Shown: piece by piece, positions 19,847 to 27,096 of the stretch | Layout of the letters: each line of letters opens with the position of its first letter | Position numbering within the stretch: position 1 is the first letter of the stretch | Assembly (NCBI RefSeq): GCF_027531545.1 | Contig: NZ_JAPZSC010000016.1 | Coordinates: forward strand, 62,001-126,000 | DNA from: Silanimonas sp. | GTDB lineage: Bacteria > Pseudomonadota > Gammaproteobacteria > Xanthomonadales > Xanthomonadaceae | DNA length: 64,000 bases | Direction: 5' to 3' | Translations under genes and position numbers: made by a program | Notes under the pieces: model-generated | The model's database searches: none | The model's input: only the letters and a program-made list of their open reading frames with translations | What the model was told of the DNA's origin: nothing

Positions 19847-21127
19847 TCAGGGCGCGTCGTCGCGCGGCGAGAACACCCGCGCATGCCGCTGCATGGTCCA
19901 GTACTGCGAGGCCCAGTCCATCAGCACGACGAGCCGGTTGCGGTAGCCGATCAGGAACACGATGTGCGCGAACAGCCACAGCCACCACGCGGGCAGGCCG
20001 CTGAAGCGCATTCCGCCGATGACGCCGATGGCGCGATGCCGGCCGATGGTGGCCATCGAGCCGTAGTCGCGGTAGCGGAACGGTGTCGTCGCCATGCCGC
20101 GGAGATGGGCAAGGATGTTCCGCGCCGCGTGCTGGCCCATCTGTTTCGCGGCCGGCGCGATGCCGGGCACCGGCTGGCCATCGATGCTCAGCGCGGCGAG
20201 GTCGCCGATGACCTGCACCTCGGGATACGCGGGTAGCGACAGATCGGCCTGCACCGGCACGCGGCCCGCGCGGTCGGGGTCGATGCCGGCCGCCTTCGCC
20301 AGCAGCGCACCGAGGGGCGAGGCCTTCACGCCCGCGCCCCAGACGACGTTCCGCGTCGGCAGTCGCTCGCGTGCGCCCTCGCGCTCGACGTCGACGCCCT
20401 CGGCATCGATGCCGACGACCTTGGCCCCCAATCGCACGCGTACGCCGAGGCTTCCCAACTGGCGCCTCGCGCTTTCGGACAGGGCCTCCGGGTAGGCGGC
20501 GAGCACCCGTGGGCCGCCCTCCAGCAGCAGGATCTCGGCGCTCGCCGGGTCGATGCCGCGGAACTCGCCCGGCAGCGTGTGGCGCGCGATCTCGGCCAGC
20601 GTTCCGGCCATCTCGACGCCGGTCGGGCCGCCTCCGATCACGACGAAGCGCAGCAGGGCGCGGCGCTCGGCGGCGTCGGTGCTGCGCTCCGCCTGCTCGA
20701 AGGCCTCGAGCAGGCGCGCGCGGATGCCCTGCGCGTCGGCCAGGGTCTTCAGGCCTGGCGCATGCGTGGCCCAGTCGTCGCGGCCGAAGTAGGAATGCGT
20801 GGCGCCGGTGGCGACGACCAGCTGGTCGTAGCCGAGCATGCCGCCGTCGCCGAGCCTCACCACGCGTTGTGCAAGGTCGATGTCGACCACGTCGCCCATC
20901 AGCACCGTGACGTTGCGCTGGCCGCGCAGGATGTGGCGGATCGGCGCCGCGATCGACGGTGCGGCGAGACCCGCCGTGGCGACCTGGTAGAGCAGGGGCT
21001 GGAAGAGGTGGTGGTTGGTTCGGTCGACGAGGGTGACGTCGACCGGGGCGCGCTTCAGGGCCTTGGCGGCCGCGAGGCCGCCGAAGCCGCCACCCAGGAT
21101 CAGGACGCGCGGGCGATCAGGTGCCAT
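19847..21127 (-). CDS. ndh: Type II NADH dehydrogenase (NDH-2) family FAD oxidoreductase
   Basis: A 426-aa flavoprotein with two dinucleotide-binding folds: ILGGGFGGLAAAKAL at residues 10-24 for FAD, and VVIGGGPTGVEMAGTLAEIA mid-protein for NAD(P)H. The GDLA segment (VIGDLAAL) and a C-terminal amphipathic/hydrophobic region (WWLWLFAHIVFLIGYRNR) match membrane-associated NDH-2. That enzyme passes electrons from NADH to quinone without pumping protons. The start overlaps the Sua5 gene end by eleven bases, so the two are probably co-transcribed. Confidence 0.88.
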   Translation of the reverse strand: MAPDRPRVLILGGGFGGLAAAKALKRAPVDVTLVDRTNHHLFQPLLYQVATAGLAAPSIAAPIRHILRGQRNVTVLMGDVVDIDLAQRVVRLGDGGMLGYDQLVVATGATHSYFGRDDWATHAPGLKTLADAQGIRARLLEAFEQAERSTDAAERRALLRFVVIGGGPTGVEMAGTLAEIARHTLPGEFRGIDPASAEILLLEGGPRVLAAYPEALSESARRQLGSLGVRVRLGAKVVGIDAEGVDVEREGARERLPTRNVVWGAGVKASPLGALLAKAAGIDPDRAGRVPVQADLSLPAYPEVQVIGDLAALSIDGQPVPGIAPAAKQMGQHAARNILAHLRGMATTPFRYRDYGSMATIGRHRAIGVIGGMRFSGLPAWWLWLFAHIVFLIGYRNRLVVLMDWASQYWTMQRHARVFSPRDDAP

Positions 21128-22097
21128 CGGCGTCGCGCGGCGCGGCGGCGCGCTTCAGCCGGTCGTTCACCGCCGCCCAGGCCGCGGTGTGCGGCGGCAG
21201 CTCGGCCAGCAGCACGTCGAAGCCGCGCGCATCGAGCCGGCGCAGCGCAGCGTAGAGCGCGTGGCCGTAGCCGGCGAGGTCGCTGGGCAGCACTTCGCCG
21301 TCGATGTCCTTGAAGGGCTGGCCACGCAGCAGGGCAGCGACCTTCTGCCCGCGCTTGGCGAGTTCGTGGAAGCGCGCGACGAGCGGTGCGCGCGCGAGAA
21401 CCTCGACGCTGGCGCGCGGCGCGTAGTGCGAGGCCAGCGTGCCGGAGGCGCGGGGGCTGTCGCCGTCCTTGCCCTCGGCGACAGGGCCGATCACGGCTTC
21501 GATCTCGGGGCGACTGATCTTGCCGGGGCGCAGGATGCGCGGCGTCTCGGTCGACAGATCGACGATCGTGCTTTCCAGCCCGATCTCGCATTCGCCGCCG
21601 TCCAGCACGATCGGCACGGCGTCGCCAAACTCCTCGCGCACGTGCGCCGCAGTGGTCGGTGAGAGGCGACCAAAGCGGTTGGCGGAAGGCGCAGCCACGC
21701 CGCCCTCGAAGGCACGCAGCAGGGCCTGGGCCACCGGGTGCGCGGGCACGCGCAGGCCCACGGTGTCCTGACCGCCGGTGACTTCGTCGGGCACGTTCGC
21801 CGCGCGCGGCAGGATCAGGGTGAGCGGGCCCGGCCAGAAGGCTTCGGCCAGCGCTTCGGCGGCGTCTGGCCAGTCGCCGGCCCAGCGCGAGGCCGTGACG
21901 GCGTCGGCCACGTGGACGATCAGCGGGTGGTCCGAGGGCCGGCCCTTCAGTTCGTAGATGCGTCGGATGGCCGCCGGGTCGTGGGCGTCGGCGGCAAGGC
22001 CGTACACCGTCTCGGTGGGGAGGCCGATGGGCTCGCCGCGGCGCAGGGCCGCGAGGGCGTCGTCGAGGGTCGCAGCGCGCAGGGCTTTTCCGTCCAT
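21117..22097 (-). CDS. sua5: Threonylcarbamoyl-AMP synthase, two-domain Sua5 type
   Basis: Makes threonylcarbamoyl-adenylate from threonine, bicarbonate and ATP for the t6A37 modification of ANN-decoding tRNAs. 326 aa. The YrdC domain contains LPTETVYGLA (26-35), KGRPSDHPLIVH and SANRFGRLSP. A HYAP linker (SGTLASHYAPRA) leads into the C-terminal Sua5 domain, which distinguishes it from single-domain TsaC. It runs divergently from pgk, with only 67 bases between the start codons. Confidence 0.93.
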   Translation of the reverse strand: MDGKALRAATLDDALAALRRGEPIGLPTETVYGLAADAHDPAAIRRIYELKGRPSDHPLIVHVADAVTASRWAGDWPDAAEALAEAFWPGPLTLILPRAANVPDEVTGGQDTVGLRVPAHPVAQALLRAFEGGVAAPSANRFGRLSPTTAAHVREEFGDAVPIVLDGGECEIGLESTIVDLSTETPRILRPGKISRPEIEAVIGPVAEGKDGDSPRASGTLASHYAPRASVEVLARAPLVARFHELAKRGQKVAALLRGQPFKDIDGEVLPSDLAGYGHALYAALRRLDARGFDVLLAELPPHTAAWAAVNDRLKRAAAPRDADGT

Positions 22098-22103
22098 GCG
22101 GCC

Positions 22104-22109
22104 ATGCTA
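22104..22109 (-). promoter_or_regulatory. -10-like hexamer six bases before the sua5 ATG
   Basis: TAGCAT on the minus strand, six bases from the ATG at 22097, with no purine-rich ribosome site. This fits a leaderless transcript. Confidence 0.5.
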
Positions 22110-22122
22110 GCCGCGCCGCCGA

Positions 22123-22135
22123 CGATGCGACAATG
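22123..22135 (+). promoter_or_regulatory. Candidate pgk promoter core
   Basis: CGATGCGACAATG, differing at one base from the sequence upstream of tkt. GACAAT (22129-22134) would place transcription start about 25 bases before the pgk ATG. It lies back to back with the sua5 -10 element. Confidence 0.45.
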
Positions 22136-22164
22136 CGCGTCTTTCCCATCGCCCCGGAGCCCCC

Positions 22165-23340
22165 ATGGCCATCCTCCGCATGACCGACCTCGACCTTGCC
22201 GGCAAGCGCGTCCTGATCCGCCAGGACCTTAACGTGCCGATCGACGACGGCAAGGTGACCTCCGAGCAGCGCATCACGGCCTCGCTGCCGACGATCCGCC
22301 TCGCCCTCGAGAAGGGCGCCGCGGTGATGGTGACCTCGCACCTTGGCCGCCCGAAGGAAGGCCAGTGGACCGCCGAGGATTCGCTGGCGCCCGTGGCCGA
22401 GCGCCTGTCGGCCCACCTCGGCCGCCCGGTGCCGCTGGTGCGCGACTGGGTGGACGGCGTGGCCGTGCAGCCCGGCGAGGTGGTGCTGCTCGAGAATTGC
22501 CGGATGAACGTCGGCGAGGGCAAGGACGATGCGGCGCTGTCGGCCAAGTACGCCGCGCTCTGCGATGTCTTCGTCATGGACGCCTTCGGCACCGCGCACC
22601 GCGCCCAGGCCTCGACCCACGGCGTGATCCGCGCGGCCAAGGTCGCCGCTGGCGGCCCGCTGCTGATGGCCGAGCTCGACGCGCTGGCCAAGGCCCTCGC
22701 GCATCCGGCGCGCCCGCTGCTGGCGATCGTGGCCGGCTCCAAGGTCAGCACCAAGCTCGAGCTGCTCGGCAGCCTCGTCGACAAGGTGGACCAGCTGATC
22801 GTTGGCGGCGGCATCGCCAACACCTTCATCGCCGCGGCGGGCCACAAGGTCGGCAAGTCGCTGGTCGAGATGGACCTGCTCGACACCGCCCGCGCCATCG
22901 TCGAGAAGGCCCGCGCCCGTGGCGCCTCCATTCCGCTGCCTGACGACGTCGTCGTGGCTCCGGCCTTCGCCGCCGATGCCCCGGCCACGGTGCGCGCGGT
23001 GGATGCGGTGGAGGACGGCGACATGATCCTCGACATCGGCCCGAAGACCGCGGCCCGGTACGCCGAGCTGATCGCCAAGGCCGGCACCGTGGTGTGGAAC
23101 GGCCCGGTGGGCGTGTTCGAGTTCGACGCCTTCGGCAAGGGCACCGAGGCGCTGGCCCGCGCCATCGCCGCCTCGAAGGCCTTCTCCATCGCCGGCGGCG
23201 GCGACACGCTGGCCGCCATAGACAAGTACGGCGTCGAGGCGGAGGTGAGCTACATCTCGACCGGCGGTGGCGCCTTCCTCGAGTTCCTCGAAGGCAAGAC
23301 CCTGCCGGCCGTGGCTGCGCTGGAAGCGCGGGGCGGCTGA
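22165..23340 (+). CDS. pgk: Phosphoglycerate kinase
   Basis: Cytosolic glycolytic kinase that transfers phosphate from 1,3-bisphosphoglycerate to ADP. 391 aa, standard bacterial length. Visible motifs: [12 protein letters not shown] near the N-terminus, [25 protein letters not shown], the nucleotide site GSKVSTK, and GPVGVFEF. It ends with the [13 protein letters not shown] loop and [14 protein letters not shown]. Ribosome site GGAG six to seven bases upstream of the ATG. A large inverted-repeat region follows. Confidence 0.97.
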   Translation: MAILRMTDLDLAGKRVLIRQDLNVPIDDGKVTSEQRITASLPTIRLALEKGAAVMVTSHLGRPKEGQWTAEDSLAPVAERLSAHLGRPVPLVRDWVDGVAVQPGEVVLLENCRMNVGEGKDDAALSAKYAALCDVFVMDAFGTAHRAQASTHGVIRAAKVAAGGPLLMAELDALAKALAHPARPLLAIVAGSKVSTKLELLGSLVDKVDQLIVGGGIANTFIAAAGHKVGKSLVEMDLLDTARAIVEKARARGASIPLPDDVVVAPAFAADAPATVRAVDAVEDGDMILDIGPKTAARYAELIAKAGTVVWNGPVGVFEFDAFGKGTEALARAIAASKAFSIAGGGDTLAAIDKYGVEAEVSYISTGGGAFLEFLEGKTLPAVAALEARGG

Positions 23341-23343
23341 CCA

Positions 23344-23565
23344 CGAACTCTAGGCGGACTCAACGCGCCAAGGCCGGCGCGCGCGGCTGGCCCGCCCCGT
23401 CACCGGAACGGGGTTAGATCCCGGCTGTCCGGCCGAAGGCGACATCCCTGTCGCTCGGCAGGATCGCGCATCCTGCGCGACCGCTTCGCGGCGGGCGCCT
23501 GGACACCGCGCCGGGGCTCCTTATTCGCCGCGCGCGCCGGCCTTGGCGCGTGCGCTGCGAGTTCG
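23344..23565. repeat. Long imperfect inverted repeat downstream of pgk
   Basis: This fills most of the 321-base gene-free stretch 23341-23661. Outer arms CGAACTC (23344-23350) and GAGTTCG (23559-23565) pair. Inside them, 23364-23387 and 23527-23550 are perfect 24-base inverted repeats. GCCCCG (23394-23399) pairs again with CGGGGC (23512-23517). The central loop holds smaller hairpins: CCCCGT/ACGGGG (23395-23413), GCGACA-tccc-TGTCGC (23439-23454) and GCAGGAT/ATCCTGC (23458-23476). No terminal T-run is seen and I see no protein here. It could be a palindromic repeat element, a non-autonomous mobile remnant or an RNA structure. Confidence 0.8.
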
Positions 23566-23661
23566 CGGCGGGGTGTGGCGAGAGGCTGCTAGCCCTGACG
23601 TCCAAGCCAAGCGGCTTCGTCTGTCGCAAGGCGATTGATCATTCCGATGTCGCCCGGGAAT

Positions 23662-24201
23662 CTAGATGCGCGTCGCGTCGCGCAGCATTCGCGCCAGGGC
23701 CACGGGATCCTCTGGTGTCCACAGCAGGACCCCGGCCTCGCCGGCATCGATCCGCAGCGCGGGCCCAAGGCGGGTAACGGCGCAGAACACCGGCTTGCCG
23801 TTGCCGTCGGACTGCCAGCCCATCGCATCGCCGGTGGACCAGCGCGACGTGCCCTGCAGCGGTTTGGGCAGGGCCTCGCGGGGCAGGGCGGCGAGGTCGA
23901 GTTCGACGATCCGTGCTGCGCGCAGCGCGTCGCGGTCCAGAACGAACGCCCTGTGCGCAGCCTCGACCCGCAACGTGCCGTCGATGAGCGTAGCCAGCGG
24001 CGGTCGCGACAGCACCCAGGCCAGCAGGCAGGACACACCGGCGCCCGCACCGGCGAGCGCCACGGCGAGGCCGATTTGTTCGCCACGGGTGATCCAGGCG
24101 ATGGCCACGCCCATCAGGAGCGCATCGAAGGCGAGGAACAGCGCGCCGGCCAAGGCGAGGCGTCGTCGGCGTCGCGCCGGGGGGAATGCAAACGTAAGCA
24201 T
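23662..24201 (-). CDS. Hypothetical two-span membrane protein
   Basis: 179 aa, not recognised. After a basic N-terminus (PARRRRR) come two hydrophobic spans (about 15-36 and 43-64). A soluble domain of about 110 residues follows, alternating hydrophobic strands (GTLRVEAAHRAFVL, PALRIDAGEAGVLLWTPED). This resembles small membrane proteins with a PH-like beta domain, but that is only an impression. It lies between pgk and pyk on the opposite strand and appears to share a symmetric promoter element with pyk. Confidence 0.7.
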   Translation of the reverse strand: MLTFAFPPARRRRRLALAGALFLAFDALLMGVAIAWITRGEQIGLAVALAGAGAGVSCLLAWVLSRPPLATLIDGTLRVEAAHRAFVLDRDALRAARIVELDLAALPREALPKPLQGTSRWSTGDAMGWQSDGNGKPVFCAVTRLGPALRIDAGEAGVLLWTPEDPVALARMLRDATRI

Positions 24202-24224
24202 GATTGGGCGTCCGGGAATGCTGA

Positions 24225-24231
24225 TAGGTTA
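24225..24231. promoter_or_regulatory. Symmetric -10 element shared by pyk and the opposite membrane-protein gene
   Basis: TAGGTTA fits TANNNTA, giving TAGGTT for pyk and TAACCT for the minus-strand gene. Predicted leaders are about 24 and 18 bases. Confidence 0.5.
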
Positions 24232-24260
24232 GACGGCACTCCCTTCCATGCCGCGTGACC

Positions 24261-25727
24261 ATGAGCCAGCCGCTGCGCCGCACCAAAATCCTTGCCACCT
24301 TGGGTCCGGCCACCGATGCGCCGGGCGTCATCGACGCGCTGCTGGCCGCTGGCTTGAACGCCGTTCGCTTGAACTTCTCGCATGGCACCGCCAGCGACCA
24401 CGCGCAGCGCATCGCCGCGGTGCGCGCCGTGGCTTCGCGGACGGGCCGCGAGATCGGCGTGCTGGCTGACCTGCCGGGTCCGAAGATCCGCATCGAGAAG
24501 TTCGCCGAAGGGAAGGTGCTGCTCAAGGCCGGTCAGGCCTTCGCCCTCGTGTGTCGCGACGATGCCCCTCCGGGTGACGCCACGCAGGTGGGCTGCAGCT
24601 ACCTCGGCCTGCCGCGCGACGTCGGGCCGGGCGACACCCTGCTGCTCGACGACGGCCTCATCAGCCTGCGGGTCGAGAAGGTGGCCGGCGACGTCGTCCA
24701 CACCGAGGTGATGACCGATGGCGCGCTGTCGAACCGCAAGGGCCTGAACCGCCTCGGCGGCGGCCTCAGCCTCGGCGCGCTCACCGACGAGGACCGCGGC
24801 CACATCGCCACCGCCGCGAAGCTCGGCGTCGATTTCATCGCCGTCTCCTTCTGCCGCTCGGCGGCCGACATCGAGCTGGCCCGCGAGTTGGCGCGTGCCG
24901 CCGGTTCCGATGCGCAGATCGTCGCCAAGATCGAACGCGCGGAAGCCATCGAGAACCTCGTCGAGATCGTCGAAGCCGCGGAAGTGATCATGGTCGCGCG
25001 CGGCGACCTCGGCGTGGAGATCGGCTACGCCGAGCTGCCCGGCCTGCAGAAGAAGATCATCCGCGAGTCGGTGGCGCGCAACCGCATCGTCATCACCGCC
25101 ACGCAGATGCTGCAGTCGATGGTCGACAACCCGATCCCGACCCGCGCCGAGGTGCTCGACGTCGCGAACTCCGTCATCGACGGCACCGACACGGTGATGC
25201 TGTCGGCCGAGACGGCCAGCGGCCTGTATCCGGTGAAATCGGTCGAGGCCATGGCCAGCATCTGTCTCGGCGCCGAGCGCCAGTTCCGCCATGACACCGA
25301 TTTCGAAGCCGCCCGCCGCGGCCTCACGCGCGCCGACGAAGCCATCGCCATGGCCACGATGTTCCTCACCGAGCACATCGAGCTGAAGGGCATCGTCGCG
25401 CTCACCGAGTCCGGAGGCACGGCCCGCCACCTGTCGCGCTTCCGCTCGCAGGTACCGGTGTTCGCGCTGAGCCGCTTCGACGAGGCTCGCCGGAAGATGT
25501 CGCTGATGCGCGACGTGTTCCCGATCCACTTCGACACCCGCGGCCTGTCGCCGGGCGTGGCGGCCCGCTCGGCGGCCAAGCAGCTGCACGACCTCGGCCT
25601 GCTCGACGCCGGAGACCGCATCATCGTCACCAACGGCGACTCGATGGAGCGCCGCGGCGCCACCAACACCCTGCGCCTGCTCGAGATCGGCGTCGGCGGG
25701 CATGTCGAGGGGCTCGGCGAGCTCTGA
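24261..25727 (+). CDS. pyk: Pyruvate kinase
   Basis: Converts phosphoenolpyruvate and ADP to pyruvate and ATP. 488 aa from the ATG at 24261 (MSQPLRRTKILATLGPAT); a GTG two codons upstream is possible. Motifs: AVRLNFSHG, DLPGPKIRIEKF, the catalytic AKIERAEAIENL (Lys and metal-binding Glu), MVARGDLGVEIG and TVMLSAETASGLYP. A C-terminal regulatory-type domain is present (ALTESGGTARHLSRFRSQ). A weak ribosome site precedes it. Followed by the aldolase gene in the same direction. Confidence 0.96.
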   Translation: MSQPLRRTKILATLGPATDAPGVIDALLAAGLNAVRLNFSHGTASDHAQRIAAVRAVASRTGREIGVLADLPGPKIRIEKFAEGKVLLKAGQAFALVCRDDAPPGDATQVGCSYLGLPRDVGPGDTLLLDDGLISLRVEKVAGDVVHTEVMTDGALSNRKGLNRLGGGLSLGALTDEDRGHIATAAKLGVDFIAVSFCRSAADIELARELARAAGSDAQIVAKIERAEAIENLVEIVEAAEVIMVARGDLGVEIGYAELPGLQKKIIRESVARNRIVITATQMLQSMVDNPIPTRAEVLDVANSVIDGTDTVMLSAETASGLYPVKSVEAMASICLGAERQFRHDTDFEAARRGLTRADEAIAMATMFLTEHIELKGIVALTESGGTARHLSRFRSQVPVFALSRFDEARRKMSLMRDVFPIHFDTRGLSPGVAARSAAKQLHDLGLLDAGDRIIVTNGDSMERRGATNTLRLLEIGVGGHVEGLGEL

Positions 25728-25738
25728 GCCGTCGCAAG

Positions 25739-25756
25739 CCGCCGGCCAGCCGGCGG
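25739..25756 (+). terminator. Hairpin after pyk
   Basis: CCGCCGG/CCGGCGG stem with a CCAG loop, just after the pyk stop. No T-run follows, so termination strength is doubtful. Confidence 0.45.
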
Positions 25757-25823
25757 GGCGTGCGCCGGCCCTCTCCGGGGCGCTTGCTGAAATCGATTGG
25801 AACGGCCCTTCGGGGCGCTCGGC

Positions 25824-25829
25824 TATAAT
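25824..25829 (+). promoter_or_regulatory. -10 box of the aldolase gene
   Basis: A perfect TATAAT 33 bases before the aldolase ATG. No good -35 lies at the usual distance; TTGGAA at 25797 is 21 bases away. Confidence 0.6.
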
Positions 25830-25862
25830 TCCCAGTCTTTCCCACCCGCCGAGCCCCCGCTA

Positions 25863-26867
25863 ATGAGCATCGAAGAACTCGCTGACATCGCCCAGGCCAT
25901 GGTCGCCCCCGGCAAGGGCATCATCGCCATCGACGAATCCACCGCCACCATTGGCAAGCGATTCGACTCGGTCGGCATCGCCAACACGGAAGAGAACCGT
26001 CGCGCCTACCGCGAGATGCTGCTCACCACGCCGAACCTGTCCGACTACATCTCGGGCGCCATCCTGTTCGACGAGACCCTTCGCCAGAGCACCAAGGACG
26101 GCGTGCCGTTCGCCAAGGTGATGATGGACGCCGGCATCCTCCCCGGCATCAAGGTCGACACCGGCGCCAAGCCGCTGGCCGGCTGCCCGGGCGAGACGGT
26201 GACCGAAGGCCTCGACGGCCTGCGCGAGCGCCTGCAGGAGTACGCCAAGCTCGGCGCGAAGTTCGCCAAGTGGCGCGCGGTGATCTCGATCGGCGAGGAC
26301 ATCCCGACCGGCACCTGCATCGAGTCGAACGCCCATGCGCTCGCCCGCTATGCGGCCCTGTGCCAGGAAGCCGGCATCGTGCCGATGGTCGAGCCGGAAG
26401 TGCTGATCGACGGCGACCACGACATCGACACCTGCTACGACGTCACCGAAGCCGTGCTGCGCAGCCTGTTCTCCGCGCTGTACGAGCACAACGTGATGCT
26501 CGAAGGCACGATCCTGAAGGCCAGCATGGTCATCTCGGGCAAGGCTTGCGAAGAGCAGGCCGATGCCGAGGAAGTGGCCGCGCAGACCGTCCACTGCCTG
26601 AAGGCCACCGTGCCGGCGACCCTCCCGGGCATCGTGTTCCTCTCGGGCGGCCAGAGCGACGAGCAGGCCACCCGCCACCTCAACGAGATGAACCAGCTCG
26701 AGGGCAACCCCTGGCCGCTCAGCTTCAGCTACGGCCGCGCCATGCAGGCCGCTGCGCTGAAGATCTGGGGCAAGGACCCGTCGAGCAACGTCGCGGAAGC
26801 CCAGAAGGTCGTCTACGCCCGCGCCAAGGAAAACGGCCTGGCCGCGCTGGGCGAGTGGGAAGGGTAA
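25863..26867 (+). CDS. Class I fructose-bisphosphate aldolase
   Basis: Schiff-base aldolase that splits fructose 1,6-bisphosphate into two triose phosphates. 334 aa. The N-terminal GKGIIAIDESTATIGKRF, the KWRAVISIG strand and the LEGTILKASMV segment (Lys forming the Schiff base) identify the classic class I (animal-type) family. LSGGQSDEQATRHLN carries the C1-phosphate loop. The metal-dependent class II enzyme is thus not the one encoded in this glycolytic group. It has its own TATAAT box. Four hairpins follow the stop. Confidence 0.95.
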   Translation: MSIEELADIAQAMVAPGKGIIAIDESTATIGKRFDSVGIANTEENRRAYREMLLTTPNLSDYISGAILFDETLRQSTKDGVPFAKVMMDAGILPGIKVDTGAKPLAGCPGETVTEGLDGLRERLQEYAKLGAKFAKWRAVISIGEDIPTGTCIESNAHALARYAALCQEAGIVPMVEPEVLIDGDHDIDTCYDVTEAVLRSLFSALYEHNVMLEGTILKASMVISGKACEEQADAEEVAAQTVHCLKATVPATLPGIVFLSGGQSDEQATRHLNEMNQLEGNPWPLSFSYGRAMQAAALKIWGKDPSSNVAEAQKVVYARAKENGLAALGEWEG

Positions 26868-26869
26868 GC

Positions 26870-26960
26870 ACCCGTCGCTCAGCGAGCAGCGCTCGCTGAC
26901 GGGTACGAACGCCCGCCGCGCTGCGGCGGGCTGGAGGCGGGAAGGCATGATTTCCCGCCT
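26870..26960. repeat. Three tandem hairpins after the aldolase gene
   Basis: In order: 26870-26904, with CAGCGAGC/GCTCGCTG inside ACCCGT/ACGGGT; 26911-26931, with GCCCGCCGC/GCGGCGGGC; and 26935-26960, with AGGCGGGAA/TTCCCGCCT. Each is distinct in sequence. The first starts two bases after the stop codon. Neither of the first two has a T-run. Confidence 0.75.
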
Positions 26961-26963
26961 GTG

Positions 26964-26989
26964 CAACGCCGGCCCTCGGGCCGGCGTTG
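26964..26989 (+). terminator. Fourth hairpin, probable aldolase terminator
   Basis: An eleven-base-pair perfect stem CAACGCCGGCC with a CTCG loop. The downstream sequence is TCATTGC rather than a clean T-run. It is the last of four consecutive hairpins. Confidence 0.6.
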
Positions 26990-27096
26990 TCATTGCTGCG
27001 CCACGGCATGCCCTGGGCGCGGGCTCGGCTATCCTGATTCCCGTTGAGGTTCCAACGGCCGCCTCCCCCCGACGGCCCGATCGCAGGATTCGGGAC

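Noticed and set aside
23414-23629. A 71-residue frame within the inverted repeat
   Set aside because: Arg/Pro-rich, passes through the palindrome arms and lacks a ribosome site. Better explained by the repeat itself.
26870-26989. CRISPR-like array
   Set aside because: The four hairpins are different sequences with no repeated unit and no spacers.
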